Source: DAIRDK01 sp035403225 (GTDB lineage: Bacteria; Bacteroidota; Bacteroidia; Bacteroidales; FEN-979). Taken from it: DNA of 64,000 bases. Numbering within the stretch: the first letter of the stretch is position 1; every line of letters starts with the position of its first letter. The stretch lies in contig DAONET010000002.1 of assembly GCA_035403225.1 (NCBI GenBank), positions 62,001 to 126,000 on the forward strand, given 5' to 3'. The position numbers and the translations under genes were made by a program. Below the pieces are notes generated by a model that worked only from the letters and a program-made list of their open reading frames with translations, was not told the origin of the DNA and ran no database searches. This document shows, in pieces, positions 1-9,417 of this stretch.

Positions 1-747
1 TTCCTGGGCGCCGTTATCTGGACCATCGTCCGTACACGCGAATACCCGCCCGCGAACCTGGAAGAATTCCGTCGTACAACCAGGCAAAGCCGGGGCGTCT
101 TTCATTTCTTTAAAGACATCTTTGTTTCCATCAAAGAGATGCCATCGACCATGCAACGGCTGGCATGGGTCCAGATCTTCACCTGGATGGGTCTCTTCTG
201 CATGTGGCTCTATTTCCCCGTTGCCGTCGCCCGGAATGTCTTCGGAGCTCCGTCGGAAACATCACCGCTTTACCAATCGGGCATTGAGTGGGCCGGCATG
301 TGCTTCGGCTTGTATTCGCTCATCTGCTTCGGCTTTTCGTTCGCTCTCCCGTTCATCGCCCACACCATCGGGCGGAAATGGACTCATACCTTATGCCTGT
401 TGGCCGGAGCCGCCGGGTTGCTGTCGGTAGGGATCATTCATGACCAATACCTGCTGCTGCTTTCCATGACCGGCGTCGGTATTGCCTGGGCCAGTATCCT
501 CTCCATGCCCTATGCCATCCTGGCCGGGTCATTGCCCCCGGGAAAAACCGGTGTGTACATGGGCATCTTTAACTTCTTCATCACCCTCCCCGAAATCATC
601 GCTTCCCTGGTCTTCGGATGGGTCATGAACCACTGGCTCGGGAACAACCGGCTTGCCGCCGTGATCATGGGGGGCTTTTTCCTCATCATCGCCGCCCTCT
701 TCATGCAACGGATCAAACAGACCCCGGCTAAGGTCAATCAACCATAA
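1..747 (+). CDS. MFS sugar transporter, SLC45-like (5' truncated by window edge)
   Basis: The frame is open from base 1, so only the C-terminal part of about 248 residues is visible. It contains several hydrophobic segments separated by short charged loops, as in the second half of a 12-helix MFS carrier. The segment GIAWASILSMPYAILAGSLP and the following MGIFNFFITLPEI closely parallel the complete MFS protein at 4279-5544 (SVVSLPFAIM, MGIFNLSVVLPQL), so the two are paralogues. Such GPH/SLC45-like carriers are common beside Bacteroidota amylase genes and probably import maltose or maltooligosaccharides across the inner membrane. The malQ gene follows 30 bases downstream, which suggests co-transcription. 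The substrate is inferred from context only. Confidence 0.85.
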   Translation, partial: FLGAVIWTIVRTREYPPANLEEFRRTTRQSRGVFHFFKDIFVSIKEMPSTMQRLAWVQIFTWMGLFCMWLYFPVAVARNVFGAPSETSPLYQSGIEWAGMCFGLYSLICFGFSFALPFIAHTIGRKWTHTLCLLAGAAGLLSVGIIHDQYLLLLSMTGVGIAWASILSMPYAILAGSLPPGKTGVYMGIFNFFITLPEIIASLVFGWVMNHWLGNNRLAAVIMGGFFLIIAALFMQRIKQTPAKVNQP

Positions 748-777
748 TATTCAATCGAACCAACAACACCCCCAAAA

Positions 778-2286
778 ATGAAATACCAACGAGGCAGCGG
801 AATCTTACTCCATCCTTCCTCCCTGCCGGGATCATACGGGATCGGAACACTGGGAAAAGAAGCGATGGAATTCATCGACTTCCTTTCACACTCCAGGCAA
901 CAATACTGGCAGATCCTGCCACTAGGGCCCACCGGCTTTGCCGACTCCCCTTATCAATGCTTCTCTTCCTTCGCCGGAAATCCCCTGCTGATCAACCTTG
1001 ATCTGCTGATACAGGACAACCTCCTGAAAAGCGCCGACCTCGATCCGCTGCGGTCATTCGGCGACGGTCCCGTTGACTTTGGAAAACTGACCCTGCTGAA
1101 ATACCCGGTGCTGAAAAAGGCCGCTGTCAACTTCCTGGCTTTGGATCCGGGAAATACCAAACAGCCCTATCGCGATTTTATCGATCAACATCAAGACTGG
1201 CTTAACGACTATGCTTTGTTCATGGCACTCAAAGCACATTTCGACCTGAAACCATGGTACGTATGGGATAAACCCCTCAAAGAACGGGACCCGGAAGAAC
1301 TTGAAAAATACCGGATCATGCTGAAAGAAGAGATTCTCTTTCACCAGGTGATCCAATACCTGTTCTTCAGCCAATGGAAATGCGTGAAAGCATATGCCAA
1401 CCAACAGGGCATCACCATTATCGGAGATATCCCGCTGTATGTGGCCATGGACAGCGCCGATGCCTGGATGAATCCTGATCTCTTCGAGTTTGATGACGAA
1501 CGCAATCCCATTGCCGTAGGTGGTGTCCCTCCCGATTATTTCAGCGAAACAGGACAGCTATGGGGAAATCCGCTTTTCCGGTGGGAAACGCATAAAAACA
1601 CGGGTTACTCCTGGTGGATCAACCGCATTAAAGGAAACCTGTTATTATACGATGTGATCCGGATCGATCATTTCCGGGGATTCGCGGCATTCTGGTCCAT
1701 CCCTTATGGCGAACCTACCGCCATCCACGGGCAATGGATCCCCGGACCGGGGAAGGACCTTTTCAGGGCCATCTTCGACCAACTGGGCGATATCCCCATT
1801 ATCGCCGAAGATCTGGGGGTGATCACCGATGACGTCATTGACCTGAGAGATTCGTTTGACCTTCCGGGGATGAAGATCCTCCAGTTCGCTTTTGACTCGG
1901 GGGAAGAAAACGACTACCTCCCGCATAACTATCCGAAAAATTGTATCGTGTATACCGGAACCCACGACAATGATACCGTGACCGGCTGGTTCGGGAAGGC
2001 CCGGGACGAAGACCGTCGTTTCGTCATGGCGTACCTTCACAGCGACGGTCAGCACATCAGCGAAGATTTTATCCGGGCTGCTTTCTCTTCCGTCGCCAAT
2101 ACCGCCATTATCCCCATGCAGGATCTTCTGGGACTGAATACGGAAGCCAGGATGAACCTGCCCGGGACCACCGTAAACAACTGGCGATGGAGACTGAAAC
2201 CGGGGCAGATCAGCGAAGGACTCTCTTCCAGGCTGGCGGAGATGACGAAACTATACGGGAGAGACCACCGGAGGGAAAATAATTAA
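778..2286 (+). CDS. malQ: 4-alpha-glucanotransferase (amylomaltase, GH77)
   Basis: This cytoplasmic enzyme would disproportionate maltooligosaccharides by moving 4-alpha-glucan segments between chains. The GH77 signature is complete: nucleophile Asp297 in RIDHFRGF, acid/base Glu344 in IAEDLG, and the third carboxylate Asp397 in GTHDND. The N-terminus (GSGILLHPSSLPGSYGIG) is the classic amylomaltase start. At 502 residues it is the short Thermus/plant DPE1-like type, without the N-terminal CBM20 domains found in the longer MalQ typical of many Bacteroides. There is no signal peptide, consistent with acting on sugars imported by the neighbouring MFS carriers. It lies between a transporter gene and a GH13 gene on the same strand. 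Confidence 0.95.
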   Translation: MKYQRGSGILLHPSSLPGSYGIGTLGKEAMEFIDFLSHSRQQYWQILPLGPTGFADSPYQCFSSFAGNPLLINLDLLIQDNLLKSADLDPLRSFGDGPVDFGKLTLLKYPVLKKAAVNFLALDPGNTKQPYRDFIDQHQDWLNDYALFMALKAHFDLKPWYVWDKPLKERDPEELEKYRIMLKEEILFHQVIQYLFFSQWKCVKAYANQQGITIIGDIPLYVAMDSADAWMNPDLFEFDDERNPIAVGGVPPDYFSETGQLWGNPLFRWETHKNTGYSWWINRIKGNLLLYDVIRIDHFRGFAAFWSIPYGEPTAIHGQWIPGPGKDLFRAIFDQLGDIPIIAEDLGVITDDVIDLRDSFDLPGMKILQFAFDSGEENDYLPHNYPKNCIVYTGTHDNDTVTGWFGKARDEDRRFVMAYLHSDGQHISEDFIRAAFSSVANTAIIPMQDLLGLNTEARMNLPGTTVNNWRWRLKPGQISEGLSSRLAEMTKLYGRDHRRENN

Positions 2287-2311
2287 CATTATTAATTAAT
2301 AATATTAACTT

Positions 2312-4177
2312 TTGAGGAGGAAGAAATTAAGTTTGAGGTTATGGGTCGGATTGATTCTGTTGTCGGTGACGGCGACAGGGCAACCACAGACAACCGTGAA
2401 GGTGGAACCGCCTTCGTGGTGGACCGGCTTCCGGAATCCATCACTTCAACTGATGGTTTATGGAAAAGGCATCTCCGGCACCATCCCTGTGATCAATTAT
2501 CCCGGTATCACCCTGGAGAAAGTGGAAAAAACATCCAATCCCGATTACCTCTTCCTCGATCTTTTTCTGTCATCCTCCGTCACCCCCGGAGATGTCAGCA
2601 TCGGATTTCTTGCTGACGGCGACACCGTGGCCCGCTTTCTTTTTCCGCTGAAAGAACGCAAGCCCGGATCAGCGAATCGCAAAGGATTCTCCCCGGCCGA
2701 TGTCATCTACCTGCTCATGCCCGACCGGTTTGCCAACGGAGATCCCTCCAACGATGCAGTGACGGGCATGAGCGAAAAGCCCGACCGTCGCGACCCCGGC
2801 GGAAGGCACGGGGGCGATATTAAAGGGATCGCGGACCACATCGGATATCTGCAAAACCTGGGAATAACTGCTGTCTGGAGCACGCCTCTTCTGGAGAACA
2901 ACATGAAAAAATATTCGTATCACGGCTATGCCATTACTGATTATTACCACATCGACTCCCGGCTTGGATCCAACGACGATTATTTCGCCCTGGCAGATCA
3001 GCTTCATGCTTCCGGTCTCCGGTTGATCATGGACATGGTGTTCAATCACTGCGGTTCCAATCACCCCTGGGTATCCGATCCTCCGGACACCAACTGGTTC
3101 AACGAGTTCCCTGCTTTCACCCGCACGAACTACCGGTCGGCGGTAGCTACCGATCCTTACGCTTCCGGCTACGATTTTACCTTATTCCGGAAAGGCTGGT
3201 TCGATGAACACCTGCCCGACCTGAATCAACGGAACCCTTTCCTGGCAAAATATTTTATTCAGCATGCCATCTGGTGGATCGAGGCGGCAGGCCTGGACGG
3301 GATCCGGCTCGACACCTATCCATATTGTGATAAGGATTTCATGGCGGAATGGGATCAGGCCGTTCTTACCGAATACCCCTCGTTCAATATCGTCGGCGAA
3401 TGTTGGGTCACTACCCCCGGCAGCATCTCTTATTGGCAAAAAGATTCTCCGAATACCGACGGCTTCAACTCGCACCTCCCGGCAGTTATTGACTTTGCCA
3501 TGTACGACGCGTTAAGACTGGGATTCATGGAAAATGAAGGGTGGAGTACCGGTACCCTGCGGTTGTACGATATTCTTTCGCAGGATTTTGTTTATCCGGA
3601 TCCTGACAACCTCCTGGTATTTATCGATAACCACGATGTGGACCGTTACCTCGCTACCCAGGGAGGGAATGTCCGTCACCTGAAGATGGCGCTCGCTTTC
3701 CTGCTGACCACGCGGGGCATCCCACAGATCTATTACGGGACCGAAGCTCTCATGACTACCGGCGAGGATAAAAGCGACGGAAATAAACGGGCCGATTTCC
3801 CGGGCGGATGGCCTTCCGACAGTGTAAATGCCTTCACCGGGAAAGGGCTTACGGCCGATCAGCTGGAATTGTCGGAATACATGCACCGGCTGCTGAACTG
3901 GCGAAAAAACCAGGAGGTGATCCACCGCGGGAAGCTGACTCATTTCCTGCCCGTCGAAGGCATTTACGTTTACTTCCGTTCTTTGGAAACGAAAACCGTG
4001 ATGGTGGTCCTCAATAACAACCCCGCTGAAAAAACCATCGACCCAACGAGGTATGATGAATTTCTCCGGGATGTTACCTCCGCTGTTGACGTGATGACCG
4101 GCAAAAGATTTAACAATCCCGGGCACATCACGGTACCTGCTGAATCAGCCCTGATACTGGAACTCGAAAAACAATAG
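2312..4177 (+). CDS. GH13 neopullulanase/cyclomaltodextrinase-like alpha-amylase (SusA-like)
   Basis: A secreted or periplasmic amylase acting on alpha-glucan oligosaccharides. A basic N-terminus and hydrophobic core (LWVGLILLSVTATGQ) form a signal peptide. Residues about 25-115 look like the N-terminal domain of cyclomaltodextrinases and neopullulanases. The GH13 barrel follows with DMVFNHC (region I), nucleophile Asp334 in GIRLDTY, Glu363 in GECW and Asp442 in FIDNHDVDR; a C-terminal beta domain ends the protein. No ATG is available at the start. TTG 2312 gives the better signal peptide, but AGGAGG at 2315-2320 lies inside that frame and could instead serve TTG 2333 (12-base spacing). Function resembles SusA, which makes oligosaccharides for import. 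Confidence 0.92.
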   Translation: MRRKKLSLRLWVGLILLSVTATGQPQTTVKVEPPSWWTGFRNPSLQLMVYGKGISGTIPVINYPGITLEKVEKTSNPDYLFLDLFLSSSVTPGDVSIGFLADGDTVARFLFPLKERKPGSANRKGFSPADVIYLLMPDRFANGDPSNDAVTGMSEKPDRRDPGGRHGGDIKGIADHIGYLQNLGITAVWSTPLLENNMKKYSYHGYAITDYYHIDSRLGSNDDYFALADQLHASGLRLIMDMVFNHCGSNHPWVSDPPDTNWFNEFPAFTRTNYRSAVATDPYASGYDFTLFRKGWFDEHLPDLNQRNPFLAKYFIQHAIWWIEAAGLDGIRLDTYPYCDKDFMAEWDQAVLTEYPSFNIVGECWVTTPGSISYWQKDSPNTDGFNSHLPAVIDFAMYDALRLGFMENEGWSTGTLRLYDILSQDFVYPDPDNLLVFIDNHDVDRYLATQGGNVRHLKMALAFLLTTRGIPQIYYGTEALMTTGEDKSDGNKRADFPGGWPSDSVNAFTGKGLTADQLELSEYMHRLLNWRKNQEVIHRGKLTHFLPVEGIYVYFRSLETKTVMVVLNNNPAEKTIDPTRYDEFLRDVTSAVDVMTGKRFNNPGHITVPAESALILELEKQ

Positions 4178-4278
4178 GAAGATGATGTTTGTCACGTTAT
4201 GGCGTCCCTTCTCCTTTTATATATATCTTTATATATTGATGCATAACTATTCATACGTGAATTTTTAAAAGAAACACC

Positions 4279-5544
4279 ATGCTTCCGATCCAGAAGAAAT
4301 TAACCAACCTGTTTTACGTGATCCTTGGCTTGCCTTCGACAGGCATGGGATTCGCGTTATCGGTCCAGATCGCGGTGCTGAGCTGGATCCTGCGGACGAA
4401 GTACAATCTTGAGATCGATCAGATCGGCATTGTATGGGCGGCGGGCCCGATAGCCGGCATCCTGGGTCAACCCATCATCGGACTCATCAGCGACAAAGTG
4501 TGGTTCTGGGGTGGCAGGCGGAAGCCTTTTATCATTATCGGGGGAATTCTCGCCGCCATCATGATATTCTCTCTTCCGAATATTGACCGGATCAACGACT
4601 TTTTCGGGATCGGGAGTCTGATGGCCGTCGCCATCACGGTTGCCCTCACGTTAGATCTATCCATCAACATCAGTTTCAACCCTACGCGGTCGATCATTGC
4701 CGACGTCACTCCCGAAGGAAATGCCCGGACAAAAGGCTATACCTGGATGCAATCGGTCTCCAACCTCTTCGGGAGTCTGGCTTACCTCACCGGCGCCCTG
4801 ATCAGCAATTATTTCCTCATCTATGTAGGGGTAGCCATCGTGTTGTTATTCTCTATCGGACCGATGTTCTTCATCACGGAACCCAGGGAGCTGAAACCGG
4901 AAGGATCGAAGACCGGTGAAGGGACCTCCGTCAAAAAAACTCAATGGGGGCAGTTGTTCCGTCTCTATTTTGCCCATGCCTTTTCCTGGCTGGGGATCCA
5001 AACCATGTTCATTTATCTTATCGCCTTCCTCGAGCAAAAAATGCACCCGGAAAACGACATACAAACAGGACAAATGATCGGGTGGTCGTTTTTTATTCTG
5101 AATGCAGCCGGGGCCATCTGGCCTGCTTTTTTGCTGGAGCCTCTTAGCGAAAAAACCGGGCGTGTTCGCGTTCACGTCCTGGCAGTGGCTTCCATGGCTC
5201 TGGGATATTTCGGCATCGTACTCTTTGCCCGGAATGCCCTCACCCTGTACCTGATGATGCTGGTTCTTACCTTTGGATGGGCATCTGTGGTCAGCCTGCC
5301 TTTTGCCATCATGTCTGAAAAAGTCGATAAACGCAAAATGGGTTTCTTCATGGGAATCTTCAACCTCTCGGTCGTATTGCCTCAACTGGTCTCCAGCCTG
5401 TTCATCGGCAGCGTGATCCGTCATGCCAGCGATATGAACATTGTGTTTATTATCAGCGGATTTTCCCTTGCTATTTCGTCAATACTATGGATATTTGTAA
5501 GCGATGACACACGCAAAACTAAAATAAACCAACCTGCCTTATGA
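4279..5544 (+). CDS. MFS transporter, SLC45/GPH-like, maltooligosaccharide importer candidate
   Basis: A complete 421-residue MFS carrier with about 12 hydrophobic helices. The loop after helix 2 (GQPIIGLISDKVW...GGRRKP) is the MFS loop 2-3 signature in the form seen in SLC45-like sugar carriers, and FNPTRSIIADVTPEGNART is also characteristic of that group. It is a paralogue of the truncated carrier at the window start. The stop overlaps the start of the next GH13 lipoprotein by four bases, indicating translational coupling in a starch operon. The likely role is inner-membrane uptake of maltose or longer oligosaccharides for MalQ; the substrate is inferred from context. Confidence 0.9.
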   Translation: MLPIQKKLTNLFYVILGLPSTGMGFALSVQIAVLSWILRTKYNLEIDQIGIVWAAGPIAGILGQPIIGLISDKVWFWGGRRKPFIIIGGILAAIMIFSLPNIDRINDFFGIGSLMAVAITVALTLDLSINISFNPTRSIIADVTPEGNARTKGYTWMQSVSNLFGSLAYLTGALISNYFLIYVGVAIVLLFSIGPMFFITEPRELKPEGSKTGEGTSVKKTQWGQLFRLYFAHAFSWLGIQTMFIYLIAFLEQKMHPENDIQTGQMIGWSFFILNAAGAIWPAFLLEPLSEKTGRVRVHVLAVASMALGYFGIVLFARNALTLYLMMLVLTFGWASVVSLPFAIMSEKVDKRKMGFFMGIFNLSVVLPQLVSSLFIGSVIRHASDMNIVFIISGFSLAISSILWIFVSDDTRKTKINQPAL

Positions 5545-7910
5545 ACAGATTTATCTTCTGCAGTATTACCTGCATTGCAGCGTTTTTCTTTGCTGCCTGT
5601 TCCGACCGGAACGATGTTCCCGTGCCGGATGAACCACAGATTACAGGAATCGCCGAGCCGATCACCCTGCAACCTGATTCTACCACTATCATCCTCCAGG
5701 ATTACTTTCGTGATCCGAAGGCCATCGATTCCGTGATCACTGATCCTTCGCTGGGATTTGTCTTCTCGGCAGATTCTGCTACGATGACTCTTTTTCCGCA
5801 GAATAAATCGATCCCGCGACTGTCGGTCATGAAAATCTGGGCCGACAAATTCTGCTATTCGATTCTGATCAAAAAATGCCCGAAAATCTGGCAGCATTTT
5901 TCTTTTGATCCGAAAGACAAAACTTACAAGAGCGTACAACTCGCCGGTGATATGAATGACTGGGTCCCGGCCCGCAACCCGATGAAGTTGAAAGACAACA
6001 TCTGGCAGACAGATGTGCTGGTCAATCCCGGGAGATATCAGTATAAACTGGTGGTTGACGGAAAATGGATGACTGATCCCGCGAACAGCGAAGTATCGGG
6101 ATCCAATTCGATCGTTCACGTTGGTTCTGTCAATCCTCCTTCAGCTCCCGTCCTTTTCACGCTGTCCACCGAGAAAAAAGTCATCACCCTCGGCATGCAG
6201 AACAAGGCGGATGAACTGTTCGTTTTATGGGAAAACTACCTGCTGGATGATCATTTCTTCAAGATCGACAGCAATCAGATCAGCATCACCATTCCCGGTG
6301 CAGCCGGAAAATTCGACCGTTCTTCGATCCGTGTTTACGCTGTGAATCGTTCCGGCGTTTCGAACGAGATCCTGATCCCTTTGGAAGACGGGAAAGTGGC
6401 GATGGATGCCACGAAACTGGACCGCACGGATCCTCATGCCATGGTGATCTATTTCATGATGGTAGACCGTTTCATGAATGGAAACAAAGAAAACGATCGT
6501 CCGGTGGTCGACAAAGAAGTGGATCCGAAAGTCAACTTCCAGGGCGGCGACCTGACCGGTATCACCAAGAAAACCGAGGATGGTTATTTCACCGATCTCG
6601 GAGTGAACACCCTGTGGATCTCTCCCATCAACCAGAACCCGATGGATGCCTGGAAAGAATATCCCGCTCCTAACCGCAAATTTTCAGCCTATCATGGATA
6701 CTGGCCGGTGACATTGACTACCGTCGATCCTCGTTTCGGGACTTCCGACGATGCAAAAAACCTGGTGAAAGAAGCCCACGACAAGAACATGAATGTGTTG
6801 CTCGATTATGCTTCCAACCACGTTCACCAGGAATCAGCTATCTATAAACAGCATCCCGACTGGGCAACACCCGGCGTGCTCCCGAACGGGAAAAAGAACA
6901 TCCGCCTGTGGAACGACCAGCGTTTGACCACCTGGTTCGATGAATTCCTCCCCACCCTCGATCTCTCCAAACCCGAGGTCGCCAATATGATGTCGGATTC
7001 GGCCCTTTTCTGGATCAAAGAATACGGCTTTGACGGATTCCGTCACGACGCCGCCAAACATGTGGATGAAGGGTACTGGCGGATGCTGACCAAAAAGATC
7101 AAAGAACAGGTCGTGACTCCCGAAAAGAGACAGATATACCAGATCGGCGAAAGCTTCGGAAGCCGGGAACTGATCAACAGCTACATCGGCCCCGGTATGA
7201 TGGACGCCCAGTTCGATTTCAATGTCTATTTCGATGCCTCCTCTGCCTTCTCCACGAACAACACTTCGCTGAAAGACCTGAATGCCTCCTTGTATGAGAC
7301 CTTCTTCTACTTCGGAAACCATCATGAGATGGGCAATATCACGGGCAACCAGGATCTGGCCCGGTTTATCTCTTACGCTTCCGGCGCTCTCAGCCCATCG
7401 GAAGATGCCGTGGAAGCCGGCTGGAAACGCGAGATCAAAATCGAAGATACAACGGCGTATAACAAACTGGATATGCTGATGGCGTTCAACATGACCATCC
7501 CCGGTGTCCCCGTGATCTATTACGGCGACGAGTTCGGGATGCCCGGCGCCGGTGATCCCGATAACCGCCGCATGATGAAATTCGATAACCTGACCCCCTC
7601 TGAAGCCAGAACCAAAGCGATCACTGCAAAACTGGCCAACCTGCGCAGAAACAGCATGCCGCTGATTTATGGCGACTTCGCTACCATCCAGGCCGGTGAA
7701 AATACCTGGGTATATGTCCGCTCTTATTTTGACAAAGCCGTGATCGTCGTCTTCAACAAAGACCGTTCTGAGAAGAAGATCGAATTCAACATCCCCGACC
7801 GCTTTGCCGGTACTACTTTCACCGGTAACTTCGGTCATCAGTTCAAAATGGATAACGGAAAAGTTACCATCACAATGAACCCGAATTCATTTGAAATTCT
7901 GACCAATTAA
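5541..7910 (+). CDS. Lipoprotein GH13 alpha-amylase with CBM48-like domain
   Basis: A 789-residue lipid-anchored amylase. The signal peptide ends in the lipobox FAAC with Cys at residue 20. Residues about 125-200 form a CBM48/AMPK-type glycogen-binding domain (VQLAGDMNDWVPARNPM, GRYQYKLVVDGKW). A second beta domain precedes the GH13 barrel, which begins near residue 305 (MVIYFMMVDRFMNG). Catalytic residues visible are nucleophile Asp503 in FRHDAA and Glu537 in IGESF. Region IV reads GNQDLARF, so the third carboxylate Asp605 is kept but the usual histidine before it is glutamine 604. The gene overlaps the MFS gene by four bases. It probably sits on the outer membrane or in the periplasm and cuts starch or its fragments. 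Confidence 0.92.
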   Translation: MNRFIFCSITCIAAFFFAACSDRNDVPVPDEPQITGIAEPITLQPDSTTIILQDYFRDPKAIDSVITDPSLGFVFSADSATMTLFPQNKSIPRLSVMKIWADKFCYSILIKKCPKIWQHFSFDPKDKTYKSVQLAGDMNDWVPARNPMKLKDNIWQTDVLVNPGRYQYKLVVDGKWMTDPANSEVSGSNSIVHVGSVNPPSAPVLFTLSTEKKVITLGMQNKADELFVLWENYLLDDHFFKIDSNQISITIPGAAGKFDRSSIRVYAVNRSGVSNEILIPLEDGKVAMDATKLDRTDPHAMVIYFMMVDRFMNGNKENDRPVVDKEVDPKVNFQGGDLTGITKKTEDGYFTDLGVNTLWISPINQNPMDAWKEYPAPNRKFSAYHGYWPVTLTTVDPRFGTSDDAKNLVKEAHDKNMNVLLDYASNHVHQESAIYKQHPDWATPGVLPNGKKNIRLWNDQRLTTWFDEFLPTLDLSKPEVANMMSDSALFWIKEYGFDGFRHDAAKHVDEGYWRMLTKKIKEQVVTPEKRQIYQIGESFGSRELINSYIGPGMMDAQFDFNVYFDASSAFSTNNTSLKDLNASLYETFFYFGNHHEMGNITGNQDLARFISYASGALSPSEDAVEAGWKREIKIEDTTAYNKLDMLMAFNMTIPGVPVIYYGDEFGMPGAGDPDNRRMMKFDNLTPSEARTKAITAKLANLRRNSMPLIYGDFATIQAGENTWVYVRSYFDKAVIVVFNKDRSEKKIEFNIPDRFAGTTFTGNFGHQFKMDNGKVTITMNPNSFEILTN

Positions 7911-7934
7911 AAGTTGTAATGTAAGACATTTGAC

Positions 7935-9326
7935 ATGAAAAAGAATGATTTGTTCCACCGGAATAAGAGATTGCTGCTTATTCCGGTGGTGTTCTTCGCC
8001 AGTGTTTTACTCGTTTCGTACCAAATGGATCAAAGAACTATTTCACGACCCTCTGTCGTAACACACCCGGATTGGAGCCGAAATGCCGTCATCTATGAAG
8101 TGAATATCCGCCAGTACACTCCCGAAGGAACATTCAAGGCGTTTGAACAACATATCCCCCGCCTGAAAGAAATGGGGGTGGATATCCTGTGGCTGATGCC
8201 CATCAACCCGATCGGGGAGAAAAACCGGAAAGGGAGCCTGGGCAGTTATTATTCAGTGAAAGATTACCTGGCTGTCAACCCCGAATTCGGGACGTTGAAC
8301 GACTTCAAATCACTGGTCAATACTGCTCATCAGCATGGAATGAAGGTGATCATCGACTGGGTGGCCAATCACACCTCCTGGGACAACAAACTGATCACCG
8401 AACATCCCGACTTCTATACAAAGGATGCGGCAGGATCGATCATCGCCCCCGTGCCCGACTGGACCGATGTGGCCGACCTGAACTACGATAACCCTGAATT
8501 GCGGAAATACATGACTGATGCCATGCTTTTCTGGGTCAGGGACGCCGACATCGATGGTTTCCGCTGCGACGTAGCCGGTATGGTCCCGGTCAGCTTTTGG
8601 AACAAAGCCGTGCCGGAACTCCGGAAGGTGAAACCGGTGTTCATGCTGGCCGAATGGGAAACTCCCGAATTGCACGATACCGCTTTCGATATGACCTACT
8701 CCTGGGAGTTCTTCAAACTGATGAAGGAGATTTCCAAAGGATCTAAAACGATCGATCAGATCGACTCCGTTCTGGCCCGGGAAGATACCGTGTACAACTC
8801 CGATGCCTACCGCATGCTGTTCACCACCAACCATGACGAGAATTCATGGAACGGAACGGAATACGAATTGTTCGGGGATGCCGCGCAGACCTTTGCGGCG
8901 CTGAATTATCTGCTCCCGGGAATGCCGTTGATTTACAGCGGACAGGAAACCGGGATGAAGAAACGCCTGCGCTTCTTCGATAAGGACACCATCGGCTGGG
9001 ACGGTTATAGCCTGGTTCCTTTCTATACCACGTTGAACCGGCTGAAACACGGTAACAAAGCGTTATTCAACGGAGCAGCCGGCGGGCCGCTCGTGAGAGT
9101 TCATACAGATCACGAAAAGCAGGTTTACGCTTTTACCCGGGAGAAGGACGATAATAAAATCTTTGCTGTCTTTAATATATCCGCTTCTCCTGTGTCGGTG
9201 AAATTCTACGACGGCCATCTGTCAGGACCCTGGAAGGACGCCTTTACCGGATCGGATATCCCCTCCTCCTGGATGAAAGAGATGACGCTCAATCCCTGGG
9301 AATACAAGATCCTGGTAAGGAAATAA
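7935..9326 (+). CDS. GH13 alpha-amylase with signal peptide or membrane anchor
   Basis: A compact 463-residue GH13 enzyme. The N-terminus (RLLLIPVVFFASVLLVSYQ) is a signal peptide or uncleaved anchor; no lipobox cysteine is present. The barrel starts near residue 50 (AVIYEVNIRQYTPEGTF) and carries DWVANHT in region I, nucleophile Asp212 in GFRCDVAG, acid/base Glu240 in MLAEWE and Asp301 in TTNHDENS. A short C-terminal beta domain follows. Short single-domain enzymes of this type often act on oligosaccharides rather than polymers, so a periplasmic maltooligosaccharide hydrolase is likely. It lies 24 bases after the preceding amylase and is the last gene of the forward starch operon, followed by a strong hairpin terminator. 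Confidence 0.92.
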   Translation: MKKNDLFHRNKRLLLIPVVFFASVLLVSYQMDQRTISRPSVVTHPDWSRNAVIYEVNIRQYTPEGTFKAFEQHIPRLKEMGVDILWLMPINPIGEKNRKGSLGSYYSVKDYLAVNPEFGTLNDFKSLVNTAHQHGMKVIIDWVANHTSWDNKLITEHPDFYTKDAAGSIIAPVPDWTDVADLNYDNPELRKYMTDAMLFWVRDADIDGFRCDVAGMVPVSFWNKAVPELRKVKPVFMLAEWETPELHDTAFDMTYSWEFFKLMKEISKGSKTIDQIDSVLAREDTVYNSDAYRMLFTTNHDENSWNGTEYELFGDAAQTFAALNYLLPGMPLIYSGQETGMKKRLRFFDKDTIGWDGYSLVPFYTTLNRLKHGNKALFNGAAGGPLVRVHTDHEKQVYAFTREKDDNKIFAVFNISASPVSVKFYDGHLSGPWKDAFTGSDIPSSWMKEMTLNPWEYKILVRK

Positions 9327-9345
9327 AACCTTGCAGGGAACAAAG

Positions 9346-9386
9346 AAAGAGGGTGTCTGAAATATCCAGACACCCTCTTTTTTCTT
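9346..9386. terminator. Bidirectional rho-independent terminator
   Basis: A perfect 14-bp stem (9346-9359 paired with 9367-9380) surrounds a 7-base loop. An A-run precedes the left arm and a T-run follows the right arm, so it can stop transcription both from the forward amylase operon and from the convergent SusC-D-E operon. Confidence 0.9.
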
Positions 9387-9417
9387 CCCGATCGGGTCAT
9401 CAACCTGTCCGGGAAGT

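Noticed and set aside
6834..7838. Long open frame of 334 codons on the minus strand
   Set aside because: It lies wholly inside the GH13 lipoprotein gene on the other strand; its translation is low-complexity and has no family signature, while the forward frame has catalytic motifs.
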